The position numbers were made by a program, and so were the translations under genes. Below the pieces are notes generated by a model. It was not told where the DNA came from, did not search any database, and was given only the letters and a program-made list of their open reading frames with translations. A DNA stretch of 64,000 nucleotides from an uncultured Kiloniellaceae bacterium (lineage in GTDB: Bacteria; Pseudomonadota; Alphaproteobacteria; Kiloniellales; Kiloniellaceae): NCBI GenBank assembly GCA_947493695.1, contig CANLSF010000003.1:186001-250000 (forward strand). Direction: 5' to 3'. Positions 37,515 to 46,203 of this stretch are shown here, one piece after another. Position 1 is the stretch's first letter. The number at the start of each line of letters is the position of its first letter.

Positions 37515-38669
37515 ATGACTGTACTCGTCGCCTCAACCAGGGCCTATGCAAACCAGGTTAAACAATCCGGTATGCTCCAAATCGCCGGCAGCTTCCTGCT
37601 GGCAGGGCTTATTTTCGCTGCGATGGTGGCATTACCGGATGTGGTTATTCCGGCCATGGCGGATGCCTACCTTCAGGTCAGCGTATTCGTCGCAGCAACC
37701 CTCGCAGTCTTTGCTTTGATCGAAAGTCGTCTAAAGGTCGGGACGGACGAGTTGCTGGAGCGTCATCAGGCCTGGCATGTCCCCATTGCCGCCGCCCTGG
37801 GTGCCCTGCCCGGCTGTGGCGGAGCCGTGATGGTCGTGACCCAGTTCGTCAACGGACGCCTTTCATTCGGCGCCTTGGTCTCGGTACTGACGGCAACCAT
37901 GGGCGATGCCGCCTTCCTTTTACTTGCCCAGGCTCCGCTCGACGGCACCTTGATCTTCGCCCTGGGCGCCATCGTCGGTGTTGTATCGGGTTACACAGTC
38001 GACAAAATACACGGTGTCGACTTCCTGCGACCCAAGCGTCCGCAGGGGGCTTCCGCCTGCCTCACTGCCCGCGCAACCGGACCGGGTAAGACCGAACTTC
38101 TCTGGATTGCACTACTCATGCCGGGTCTGATACTGGGCATTCTGCTGCTGCTGCAAATCGACACGGATCTTCTCTTCGGTTCGCTGCAGGCCTATCAGCC
38201 GACAGAAACCATTGGTTTGATCGGTGCGGTTCTCTCGATCCTGATGTGGAGCTTCACAGCGCGGGGCGCCGAAAACAAACTCATGGCCGGTTCTGCGACG
38301 ACCCGTGTGGTCGGCACAACGAACTTCGTAACCGTATGGGTTATCGTCGGCTTCCTGATCTATGAGGTCGGTGTCCACGCCACAGGTTGGGATCTGGCGG
38401 TCATAGCTCAGACCTGGGCACCGCTGGTGCCGCTGCTCGCCGTCCTAGTCGGCTTCCTGCCCGGTTGCGGTCCGCAGATCGTGGTCACAACCCTCTATCT
38501 GGCCGGAACGGTTCCGCTGTCAGCCCAACTCGGCAACGCGATTTCGAACGACGGTGACGCCCTGTTCCCCGCGCTGGCGCTGGCGCCGAAGGCTGCCATG
38601 GTCGCAACACTTTACAGTGCAATCCCGGCGGTCCTGGTGGCTTACTCGACCTTCCTGCTGTTCGAATAA
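37515..38669 (+). CDS. Putative 10-TM metal exporter (ArsP_2 / putative manganese transporter family)
   Basis: A 384-residue inner-membrane protein with about ten hydrophobic helices in two halves. Each half has a PGCG motif in a helix turn: ALGALPGCGGAVMVVTQF (about residue 94) and VGFLPGCGPQIVVTTLY (about residue 315). The paired PGCG segments followed by GDA (MGDAAFLLL, NDGDALFPAL) are characteristic of the putative heavy-metal exporter family called ArsP_2 or putative manganese transporter. The cargo is unproven. A palindrome lies just upstream. The start ATG at 37515 has no strong ribosome site. Confidence 0.83.
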   Translation: MTVLVASTRAYANQVKQSGMLQIAGSFLLAGLIFAAMVALPDVVIPAMADAYLQVSVFVAATLAVFALIESRLKVGTDELLERHQAWHVPIAAALGALPGCGGAVMVVTQFVNGRLSFGALVSVLTATMGDAAFLLLAQAPLDGTLIFALGAIVGVVSGYTVDKIHGVDFLRPKRPQGASACLTARATGPGKTELLWIALLMPGLILGILLLLQIDTDLLFGSLQAYQPTETIGLIGAVLSILMWSFTARGAENKLMAGSATTRVVGTTNFVTVWVIVGFLIYEVGVHATGWDLAVIAQTWAPLVPLLAVLVGFLPGCGPQIVVTTLYLAGTVPLSAQLGNAISNDGDALFPALALAPKAAMVATLYSAIPAVLVAYSTFLLFE

Positions 38670-38688
38670 GCCCGGCAGTCAAACAACG

Positions 38689-38730
38689 AAAAACCCCCGC
38701 CGCACTCTCTGCGACGGGGGTTTCTTTTTG
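38689..38730. terminator. Bidirectional intrinsic terminator
   Basis: Stem AAACCCCCGCCGCA and TGCGACGGGGGTTT with a short loop, flanked by A-rich and T-rich runs. It lies between converging transporter and rpsD genes. Confidence 0.93.
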
Positions 38731-38766
38731 CCGTTTCCGGCAGATTTTGGTTCGTTTTCCCGCGGA

Positions 38767-39381
38767 TTAACGCGAGTAGAACTCGATGACCAGGTTCGGT
38801 TCCATCTGAACCGGATAAGGCACGTCCGCCAGCTTCGGTGCGCGAACGAAGGTTGCCTTCATGTCCTTGTGGTCGACTTCGATGTAGTCAGGCAGGTCAC
38901 GCTCGACCGACTCGACACCTTCCAGAACCAGCGGAAGCTCACGGCTCTTGGCCTTGACCTGAACCACGTCACCATCTTTGACCATGTAGGAAGAAATATT
39001 GACCTTCTTACCGTTCACCGTGACGTGTCCGTGGTTCACGAACTGACGGGCAGCAAAAACGGTGGGAACGAACTTGGAGCGGTAAACCACAGCATCCAGG
39101 CGGCGCTCAAGCAAGCCGACCAGGTTCTCACCTGTATCACCCTTGCGGCGCGAAGCTTCAGCGAAGTAACGCCGGAACTGCTTTTCACCGATGTTGCCGT
39201 AATAGCCTTTGAGTTTCTGCTTGGCCATAAGCTGCGTACCGAAGTCAGAAGGCTTCCGGCGGCGCTGACCATGCTGACCAGGTGCATATTCACGTTTGTT
39301 GATTGGGCTTTTGGGGCGACCCCAGAGATTGACGCCCAGACGGCGATCGATCTTATACTTCGAGGCAAGACGCTTCGACAT
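38767..39381 (-). CDS. rpsD: 30S ribosomal protein S4
   Basis: A 204-residue primary 16S rRNA-binding ribosomal protein. It begins [20 protein letters not shown] and contains the S4 domain (about 94-155, [11 protein letters not shown], then [16 protein letters not shown]). Zinc-finger cysteines of some S4 proteins are absent, as in other alphaproteobacteria. It is a single gene, not in an alpha operon, and has its own promoter and a leader of about 130 bases. Confidence 0.98.
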   Translation of the reverse strand: MSKRLASKYKIDRRLGVNLWGRPKSPINKREYAPGQHGQRRRKPSDFGTQLMAKQKLKGYYGNIGEKQFRRYFAEASRRKGDTGENLVGLLERRLDAVVYRSKFVPTVFAARQFVNHGHVTVNGKKVNISSYMVKDGDVVQVKAKSRELPLVLEGVESVERDLPDYIEVDHKDMKATFVRAPKLADVPYPVQMEPNLVIEFYSR

Positions 39382-39519
39382 ACGAACTCATTCCTTATTT
39401 GCGACCCCTTTTGAGGTCATGTTGTCCCGGTAGGCCCTGCCGTGAGATAAAGACTACGGCGCTTTGGACGGGGTTCAGAGCAGTCTCTCTGGCCCACTTT
39501 CCCGGGAATTCAAGCCGGG

Positions 39520-39547
39520 ACTATACGAATCGCGCGGGAAATGTCAA
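39520..39547 (-). promoter_or_regulatory. Sigma-70-type promoter of rpsD
   Basis: On the minus strand TTGACA (39547-39542) and TATAGT (39525-39520) are separated by 16 bases. It is a strong housekeeping promoter and gives a ~130-base rpsD leader. It also makes it unlikely that the plus-strand EamA gene starts upstream of here. Confidence 0.7.
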
Positions 39548-39611
39548 ACAGACATCCGCATCCAACATCAATCACCCGGAAAAACCCGGAATTCTGCCGC
39601 AGGAGCGCCTT

Positions 39612-40505
39612 CTGAACGCCCTCTCCGACCACTCTAAAGGCCTGTTGATCACTTCGCTCGGCGTTTTGATCCTCACGCCTGATTCGCTCCTGATCCGTCT
39701 GATGGAGGTTGACCACTGGACGGTCGTTGTCTGGCGCGGCTCTCTGCAGTTTCTGGGACTTTTCCTGCTGATTTCACTAATTTACCGACGCCGGACCTTC
39801 GAAGTCTTTCGCTCCATCGGCGGCCTCGGCCTGCTGCTTGCGGCGGTATTTTGCTGCAGCACGATCCTCTTCATCATCTCGGTCTCCTACACCCTGGTAG
39901 CCAATACCCTCGTGATCGTTGCCGCCTCACCTTTTTTCGCAGCCGGCTTCAGTCTGGTCTTTCTTAAGGAGAGGGTCGCCCGCCACACTTTGATCGCCAT
40001 CGTTGTCGCCTTCTCGGGCATCGCCCTGCTGACGCTCGACAGCGCGGGCAGCGGGTCAATTGTGGGAGACCTCGCCGCTTTGGGTGTCGCCGCGTTCATG
40101 GGCGCCTACTTCACCATCGTCCGAGCCACCCGGGAGGTGAACATGATCCCCGCCATGGCGGTCAGCGGCTTTATGGCAGCGGCCGTTGCCCTGCCCTTTG
40201 CCGTCTTTCCGGTCATGAATGACACGCAAATGCTGGCTGGCTGGACCATGGGCTTTGTCGTTGCACCGCTGTCGTTCGCCCTGATCACCATCGGCCCGCG
40301 CTACCTGCCCGCCCCCGAGGTCAGCCTGTTGTTGCTGATCGAGACGGTTCTGGGCCCGCTCTGGGTCTGGATGGTGATTTCCGAGGAACCCGGGCTCTAC
40401 AGTATGATCGGCGGCGCGGTTGTTGTCGCCACCTTGTTGCTGCACTCGATGTACAGTCTACATAGATACCGTCAGCGGAGAGCTACGGCAGAAGTACGAG
40501 GCTGA
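39612..40505 (+). CDS. EamA (DMT superfamily) transporter, uncertain start
   Basis: A 297-residue inner-membrane protein, ten hydrophobic helices in two EamA domains (GLLITSLGVLILTPDSLLIRL, then FMGAYFTIVRATREVNMIPA in the second half). The start is not settled. CTG at 39612 has AGGAG six bases upstream (39601-39605) and gives a family-like N-terminus; TTG at 39645 would shorten it; TTG at 39399 would extend it across the rpsD promoter and add unlike residues. A CTG start is rare, so this is a tentative choice. The substrate is unknown. Confidence 0.78.
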   Translation: MNALSDHSKGLLITSLGVLILTPDSLLIRLMEVDHWTVVVWRGSLQFLGLFLLISLIYRRRTFEVFRSIGGLGLLLAAVFCCSTILFIISVSYTLVANTLVIVAASPFFAAGFSLVFLKERVARHTLIAIVVAFSGIALLTLDSAGSGSIVGDLAALGVAAFMGAYFTIVRATREVNMIPAMAVSGFMAAAVALPFAVFPVMNDTQMLAGWTMGFVVAPLSFALITIGPRYLPAPEVSLLLLIETVLGPLWVWMVISEEPGLYSMIGGAVVVATLLLHSMYSLHRYRQRRATAEVRG

Positions 40506-40525
40506 ACTTCTCGCGCCGGTGAAAG

Positions 40526-40837
40526 TTAAAACGATCTGTATGTGCCGCCCCTAGGTGACCCAAATCCAATGTTTGCCGCTGGGTACCAGACACCGCGAAA
40601 CTGAAGAGGACCTAAGTTAACGGCCACGTGCTTCAGATCGAGATCTTCCAGTCTAACGCCTGGGGTTACTTTGATCTCTGAAGCACCCTCGTACCACTGG
40701 TCGAATCCCTGCTCGACGATTAAAGCGAACGCGTCCTCCTCCGAGTACGCGGTTACACCGATTCCTAACGGTAGAAATTGGTCGCGCGGAAACGTGATCC
40801 AGTAGGTTTCCAGTCTATCGGCATTGACCATGATCAT
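40526..40837 (-). CDS. Conserved hypothetical protein
   Basis: A 103-residue soluble protein. It has a pattern I recognise from uncharacterised proteins in scattered bacteria: ITFPRDQFLPLGIGVTAYSEEDA, then KHVAVNLGPLQFRGVWYP. The family has no assigned role that I know. No membrane segment or catalytic motif. It is downstream of the thioredoxin-like gene in the minus-strand direction, 139 bases after it, and the two could share a transcript. Confidence 0.7.
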   Translation of the reverse strand: MIMVNADRLETYWITFPRDQFLPLGIGVTAYSEEDAFALIVEQGFDQWYEGASEIKVTPGVRLEDLDLKHVAVNLGPLQFRGVWYPAANIGFGSPRGGTYRSF

Positions 40838-40976
40838 GAATGGATCCCGGTTCAGACAAAATACCGGTCACAGCGGCGGGTGAAGCACGACACCCGAAGC
40901 CTAAAACACTCGCTCGCGAATGGTTTGAATATCACACTTTCATCCAATCTTGCGACGATGCCAAGACCTTCAGCAC

Positions 40977-41699
40977 TTATCCGCCAGTAAGAGCCGCGCT
41001 GTGCAACCCGTTAAGTTCTTCAAGGAGACGGCGCCGGTCATACCCTCGGTAAGTCTCAAAGAGACCGTCACGACGAGTTTCGGCACGATCGTGGTTCATA
41101 CTGGCGACATAGCGACCGCTGGAGGTCACCGAGAAGATGTACGGCACACCGCCGTCAAACTCCTGATCGGCACCGGTCAGCTGCAACACACTATAGCCGT
41201 TTGGCGAAGCGTACCCCTCGATATGCACCAACACAAACGACTTGGAGACGTACGCATTGAGTTCCCTTGCCTCACTCGTCACGTCCCGTTTTTCCCGTTC
41301 GTACATAGTCATTGTATCACGGGCTTCCGGGTCGTCCGGATAACCGAAAGTGTACTTGAACTGGGATGTTTTACCCTGAATATGCTGTTCGAAGACATGG
41401 CACCAGATACACCACTCAGCACCATAGGAGACCAAAAGCACCTTGCCCTGATCAACCGATAACTTGAGCGCGGCGTCAAACAATGCAATCTGGTCGGCGC
41501 ACTCATCGTAGAGCTTTGCATTTCCCTTTCGACAGTTTTTATCAAGTCGCTCGGGTAGACTCGTAATGCCGTTCTCCGAACTCAGCGCTCCCGCAGCCTG
41601 TACCGGCAGGCCTTCGCCTCCCACTCCCATCATAGTGAGAAGCAGAGTGAGCACTGCCCCCCTAAGGAAATTACGAGTAAAACCACATTTTACTTTCAC
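40977..41699 (-). CDS. Periplasmic thioredoxin-like protein (CIWC)
   Basis: A 240-residue exported protein: signal peptide to about residue 35, then a thioredoxin fold. The active-site motif Cys97-Ile-Trp-Cys100 sits in GAEWCIWCHVF. A second conserved element PYIFSVTSSGRYVASM supplies the cis-Pro strand. Other cysteines (Cys56, Cys67) precede the fold. It could reduce or isomerise periplasmic disulfides, or serve cytochrome or metal-centre maturation; SoxW-type relatives exist, but no sox, ccm or dsb genes adjoin. Confidence 0.8.
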   Translation of the reverse strand: MKVKCGFTRNFLRGAVLTLLLTMMGVGGEGLPVQAAGALSSENGITSLPERLDKNCRKGNAKLYDECADQIALFDAALKLSVDQGKVLLVSYGAEWCIWCHVFEQHIQGKTSQFKYTFGYPDDPEARDTMTMYEREKRDVTSEARELNAYVSKSFVLVHIEGYASPNGYSVLQLTGADQEFDGGVPYIFSVTSSGRYVASMNHDRAETRRDGLFETYRGYDRRRLLEELNGLHSAALTGG

Positions 41700-41776
41700 G
41701 CCGTGCTCCTCAGGCTAGGGTCGCAATTAAATACTAAATGAGTTTATAGCTTAAAAAACCGCTTTCTTCCGCCCTT

Positions 41777-42535
41777 TTAACGCCGCTTTTCCCATAGTGC
41801 CGAGACGATGCCATGCAGAGTGTTCACCTCCTGCTCGGTGAGGTCTGCGCGTTGAAACATGTTGCGGATGTTGCGCACCATGATGGGGGTCTTTTCGGGG
41901 GGATGGAGAAAACCTGATTCCTCCAGTGCTTTTTCAAGCCGGGCAAAGAAGTTGACCAGCTCGCCCTTTGTTGCGACCCGATTGCCGGCAGTGATCAATT
42001 CGCGCGCAGGCGAAGTATCCGAGGCCTGAAACCACTCATATCCGATCAACAGCACTGCTTGCGCCAGATTGAGCGACGAAAATGCCGGGTTCAGGGGGAC
42101 TTCGATGACCGTATCGGCCAGGGCAATATCATCGTTCTTGAGACCCGCCCGTTCGGGCCCGAACTGAACGCCCACCATTTGCCCGCTCGCAACTGCGGTC
42201 TTCATACCGCCTGCCGCCTGCTTTGGAGTCTCAACGATATTCGTCATATCGCGGGTTCTGGCGGTCGTGGCATAGACCCGCTGGAGGTCTGCAACGGCGT
42301 CAGCCGTTGTGGGAAAAACCTTAGCTTGCTCCAGAACGTCTGTTGCACCCGCCGCTGAGGCTTCCGCGTCAGGGTTTGGCCAGCCGTCCCGGGGCGCGAC
42401 CAGACGTAGCTCGGTCAGGCCACAGTTAAGCATTGCGCGAGCTACCATGCCGATGTTCTGGCCGAGCTGCGGACGCACCAGGATGATCGCGGGGCCACCC
42501 TGGATCGGAGTTTCGGTTTTGTCGGTTCCAGCCAT
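41777..42535 (-). CDS. trmJ: TrmJ-like tRNA/rRNA 2'-O-methyltransferase
   Basis: A 252-residue SpoU (SPOUT) class enzyme. It begins AIILVRPQLGQNIGMVARAM, then LRLVAPRDGWPN, GVQFGPERAGL and EVPLNPAFSSLNLAQAVLL, which are the three SPOUT motifs making the knotted SAM site. TrmJ methylates nucleotide 32 of tRNA; the exact target here is not proven. ATG at 42535 (MAGTDKTE) is chosen because upstream in-frame sequence overlaps cimA. It follows cimA by 10 bases. Confidence 0.92.
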   Translation of the reverse strand: MAGTDKTETPIQGGPAIILVRPQLGQNIGMVARAMLNCGLTELRLVAPRDGWPNPDAEASAAGATDVLEQAKVFPTTADAVADLQRVYATTARTRDMTNIVETPKQAAGGMKTAVASGQMVGVQFGPERAGLKNDDIALADTVIEVPLNPAFSSLNLAQAVLLIGYEWFQASDTSPARELITAGNRVATKGELVNFFARLEKALEESGFLHPPEKTPIMVRNIRNMFQRADLTEQEVNTLHGIVSALWEKRR

Positions 42536-42545
42536 ACGACGCGCT

Positions 42546-44150
42546 CTAGTTCGCGCCGGGGACCGCGGCGCCATCCTGCATGAGCTTCCAGGTGATCCCA
42601 TCGTGCAGCGCGTTGAAGGAGGCGTCGATAATGTTGGTGGAAACCCCGACTGTGGTCCAGCGACGCCCTTCCCCATCGGCGCTTTCAATCATCACGCGGG
42701 TCACCGCTCTGGTGCCGTCTGTCGGAGTCAGGATGCGGACCTTGAAATCAACCAGCCGCATGCCTTCCAAACTCGGATAAACCGGCACCAGCGCCTTACG
42801 CAGCGCCGTATCCAGCGCATTGACCGGACCGTTCCCGTTGGCAACTTCCATCTTTGGCTGCCCGGAGACCTCAAGCGTGACAGTGGCCTCGGACTCTGTC
42901 ACCAATTCACCGCGCGCATTCCAGCGACGGTCATCCATGATCCTGAAACGATTGAGCGAGAAGTACTCGGGCACCGCCCCGAGCGCGCGTTGCGCCAGGA
43001 GCTCAAAACTCGCTTCCGCGCCGTCGTAGGCATAGCCCTCGTACTCTCGGGCTTTCACATGCTCGACCAGCGATGAGACCTTGGAATCACCGCTGTCGAT
43101 ATTGATGCCGATTTCGCGTAGCCGCGCCAGAATGTTCGAGCGACCGGCCTGATCGGAGACAACGATATGACGTTGATTACCAACCAGAGTCGGATCGATG
43201 TGTTCGTAGGTACGAGGATCCTTCTCCACCGCCGAGACATGCAGCCCGCCCTTATGCGCAAAAGCGCTCTCACCCACATAGGCGGAGTTCCGTGCCGGTG
43301 CCCGGTTCAGACGTTCATCCAGCAGATGCGAGATGTGCGTCAACTGCTTCAGATCCTCGTCCGATACGCCGATCTCGTAATCGGTTTTGAGGATCAGCGA
43401 AGGGATCAGCGACACGATGTTGGCATTGCCGCAGCGCTCGCCCAGGCCATTCAGGGTCCCCTGGACTTGTCTGGCGCCTGCTTTGACGGCGAGCAAGGAA
43501 TTGGCCACAGCGTTTTCGGTGTCGTTGTGGCAGTGAATGCCAACATGCGTCCCCGGGATCTGCTCGCACACCTCACCGACGATGCGTTCAACTTCCGCCG
43601 GCAGTGTGCCGCCATTGGTATCGCAGAGCACGACCCAGCGGGCGCCGGCGCTGTAAGCTGCCTTAACGCAATCCATTGCAAACTGAGGATTGGACTTGTA
43701 ACCGTCGAAGAAATGCTCGGCATCGAACATGGCCTCGCCCTTGCGGGTCAGACAGTGCGCGACCGATTCCGCGATCATATCGATGTTCTCGCGCTGCGAA
43801 ATCCCCAGCGCCACATCCACATGGAAGTCCCAGGCCTTGCCCACCATACAGACGGCGTCAGCCTTCGAATTGAGGAGCGCTGAGAGCCCAGGGTCGTTCT
43901 CCGCGCTGCGTCCGGGACGCCTAGTCATACCAAAAGCAACGAAACCGGCCTTCTCAAACGCAGGGGGATCCTTGAAAAAAGCGTCGTCGGTTGGATTGGC
44001 GCCTGGCCAGCCCCCCTCGATATAGTCGAGCCCGATCGCATCCAGAGCCATGGAAATGGCAATTTTGTCGGCAACTCCGAAATCAACGCCCTGAGTCTGT
44101 GCGCCATCGCGCAATGTGGAATCGAAGAGGTAGACACGATTGTCGGTCAT
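42546..44150 (-). CDS. cimA: (R)-citramalate synthase
   Basis: A 534-residue LeuA-like enzyme condensing acetyl-CoA and pyruvate to citramalate, a threonine-independent start to isoleucine. The catalytic TIM barrel has YLFDSTLRDGAQTQGVDF with Arg14-Asp15, and a metal-binding HCHNDTENAVANSL. The C-terminal half holds a LeuA allosteric dimer domain (about 400-520). The length of about 530 and DSTLRDG..QTQG are the CimA signature rather than LeuA. It heads an operon with trmJ. Confidence 0.94.
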   Translation of the reverse strand: MTDNRVYLFDSTLRDGAQTQGVDFGVADKIAISMALDAIGLDYIEGGWPGANPTDDAFFKDPPAFEKAGFVAFGMTRRPGRSAENDPGLSALLNSKADAVCMVGKAWDFHVDVALGISQRENIDMIAESVAHCLTRKGEAMFDAEHFFDGYKSNPQFAMDCVKAAYSAGARWVVLCDTNGGTLPAEVERIVGEVCEQIPGTHVGIHCHNDTENAVANSLLAVKAGARQVQGTLNGLGERCGNANIVSLIPSLILKTDYEIGVSDEDLKQLTHISHLLDERLNRAPARNSAYVGESAFAHKGGLHVSAVEKDPRTYEHIDPTLVGNQRHIVVSDQAGRSNILARLREIGINIDSGDSKVSSLVEHVKAREYEGYAYDGAEASFELLAQRALGAVPEYFSLNRFRIMDDRRWNARGELVTESEATVTLEVSGQPKMEVANGNGPVNALDTALRKALVPVYPSLEGMRLVDFKVRILTPTDGTRAVTRVMIESADGEGRRWTTVGVSTNIIDASFNALHDGITWKLMQDGAAVPGAN

Positions 44151-44455
44151 TGGTCCGTCACCATGGATTGAATGCCCGCGCTATTCACCACATGGGCGGC
44201 AAAGCGTCAACGTTCTCGGCACTCTTCCGCAGCCGCGCGCGATCCGGGAGCCGCCCTCAATACTTGCAGTAAAACTGGCATTCACCAAACCAAGCCTTCA
44301 ATAAATCACACGTATTCTTACAGTTATTTGCAAAAAGAGAAGCTTGTGGTTGTTTTATTTTTAAAACAGCGAAGCAATATAGGTAAAAGCCGTTTTGAAA
44401 GGAGGCGTTCGGTGCTAGGATCAAGCTGATTGAGCAATTCGTGAAGACATGACCT
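44151..44455. other. Non-coding region between cimA and the sensor kinase
   Basis: About 305 bases between divergent genes. AT-rich stretches occur near 44300-44390. No leader peptide, riboswitch or clear promoter boxes could be recognised. Confidence 0.4.
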
Positions 44456-45874
44456 ATGAGTCTCCGAAAAAAGCCGGAGATACTGGAAGAAATTCGGCAA
44501 TTACGCAGCCGGCTGCACGCGTTAGAGCGTGAAAATGCCGATTGGCTCGCGGACGGCGAAGCCGAACTTCTCTCGTCCCTGTCCGGGTCATCTGCTCCCA
44601 GTACCCGCCTTAGCCATGCGGGCGTTTCAAGCGAGGACCGTTTCGAAAACTCGCCTATTCCCATGACCGATGAAGACTGGTCAGCGGCCAAGAAGATTGC
44701 GGACGGCCTACGGGCGTCAGGCGTAACGGACATCCGGCAGTATGTGCGCGAGCACCCGGAACTGCTGGCAGAACTGGCACCTGCGGTCAAAATTCTCGAC
44801 GCCAACTATGCGGCGGTAAAGACCTATCGGGCTGCAAGCAAACAGGAACTCCTCAAGGCCTTCAATGCGCCGCCCGACCTGACGACCTACAACCCCGTGA
44901 CTGGCCTGTCCGACATCTTCGTTGAGCTCGTGCAACGCTTCAGTGAGGGCGAGACGCGCGTCGAGATGGAAGGTCCCGATACCGCCTTCGACGGTTCGAT
45001 CATCTATATCCGGACCACAACCTCCATCGCACGCGGACGCGAACACGATTGGGGCCGTGTGTTTCAAACGGTTGAAGACTTCACGGCCCGCAAGGCAGCA
45101 GAAGAATCCCTTCAAATTGCCAAAAAGCAGGCGGAAGACGCGAACAGGAGCAAGTCCGAGTTTCTCGCGCGCATGAGTCATGATTTGCGCACACCGCTCA
45201 ACGCGATTCTGGGCTTCTCGGAAATCATTGAGAACGAGATTCTCGGCCCCATTTCAATTGATGCTTACAAAAGCTACGCGCAGGATATCCATCACAGTGG
45301 GAGCCATCTTCTCGACCTCATCAACGACCTGCTGGATCTGTCGAAAATCGAAGCAGGGCAATACGCATTATCGGAAACCAGCGTCGCCTTGCCGGATGTC
45401 GTCACCCAGGTCATGCGGTTGGTCGAGCCCGATGCCCTCAAGAAGCGCGTCCGCCTGAAGTCGGAAATCGCGGCCAACCTCCCTCACCTGCATATCGACC
45501 CGCGCGCGACACGGCAGATGCTCTTAAACCTGCTATCCAATGCTGTGAAATTCACTCCCAAGGGTGGAGAAGTCAGTGTCGATGCGCGCTTTGGACAGGA
45601 GGGCCTGGGCATCCTGGTCAGCGATACCGGCATCGGTATCGCGCCGGAAAGCCTGGATCGGGTTTTCGAGCCCTTCGCCCAGATCGAGCGCACATCTCCC
45701 CACAGCTATCCCGCAGACCGCCAGCCCGCCAAGGCACATCCGGGAACCGGGCTGGGCCTCTCCATCGTCAAGGCTTTGATCGAGCTGCACGGCGGTAAGA
45801 TTGAAATCGAGAGCGAAGTGGGAACCGGAACCACCGCGATCCTCAGTTTTCCCAAAGAACGGACGATCGCCTAG
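44456..45874 (+). CDS. Orphan sensor histidine kinase
   Basis: A 472-residue soluble kinase with no membrane segment. An N-terminal coiled coil (about 5-30) and a helical region lead to a degenerate PAS-type domain (about 125-225, with a PAC-like TVEDFTARKAAEESL). HisKA follows, with phospho-acceptor His242 in RMSHDLRTPLNAI. The HATPase_c domain shows N-box LLSNAVKFT, G1 VSDTGIGI, F-box VFEPFAQIER and G2 GTGLGLSIVK. No response regulator adjoins, so the partner is elsewhere. The signal is unknown; the cytoplasmic location suggests an internal cue. Confidence 0.88.
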   Translation: MSLRKKPEILEEIRQLRSRLHALERENADWLADGEAELLSSLSGSSAPSTRLSHAGVSSEDRFENSPIPMTDEDWSAAKKIADGLRASGVTDIRQYVREHPELLAELAPAVKILDANYAAVKTYRAASKQELLKAFNAPPDLTTYNPVTGLSDIFVELVQRFSEGETRVEMEGPDTAFDGSIIYIRTTTSIARGREHDWGRVFQTVEDFTARKAAEESLQIAKKQAEDANRSKSEFLARMSHDLRTPLNAILGFSEIIENEILGPISIDAYKSYAQDIHHSGSHLLDLINDLLDLSKIEAGQYALSETSVALPDVVTQVMRLVEPDALKKRVRLKSEIAANLPHLHIDPRATRQMLLNLLSNAVKFTPKGGEVSVDARFGQEGLGILVSDTGIGIAPESLDRVFEPFAQIERTSPHSYPADRQPAKAHPGTGLGLSIVKALIELHGGKIEIESEVGTGTTAILSFPKERTIA

Positions 45875-45917
45875 TGAAGCCCTCTGGGACTCTTCCAGGC
45901 GAGCCGGAACTTACACG

Positions 45918-46133
45918 TCAGGTTTCGTTTTCCGGCTCATAGACCAGTATATCACCCGGCTGACACTCGAGAATCTCGCAGATCTTGTCCAGGGTCTCGA
46001 AACGCATGCCTTTGACCTTGCCGGATTTGAGCAGGGAGATGTTCTGTTCGGTGATTCCGACGTGACGCGCAAGATCCTTGGAACGCATCTTTCGCTTGGC
46101 GAGCATGACATCGAGAGTGACAACAATCGGCAT
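45918..46133 (-). CDS. Xre family regulator (YozG-like)
   Basis: A 71-residue protein that is one helix-turn-helix: MLAKRKMRSKDLARHVGI, then TEQNISLLKSGKVKGMRF and ILECQPGDILVYEPE. It matches the small HTH_26 regulators usually paired with a DUF2975 membrane protein, which is the next gene upstream. It probably controls that gene and perhaps the divergent barrel. Confidence 0.9.
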   Translation of the reverse strand: MPIVVTLDVMLAKRKMRSKDLARHVGITEQNISLLKSGKVKGMRFETLDKICEILECQPGDILVYEPENET

Positions 46134-46203
46134 AATCAGGTCGAATTCAGTCCTAGATCACAGGCTATGATTACGGCAGCGAAGGTGCAGCCAGGCAGCG
46201 CCT

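Noticed and set aside
40840-41052. A 70-codon plus-strand frame beginning MDPGSDKIPV
   Set aside because: Overlaps the end of the thioredoxin-like gene and ends in a low-complexity Ser/Arg tail; no support.
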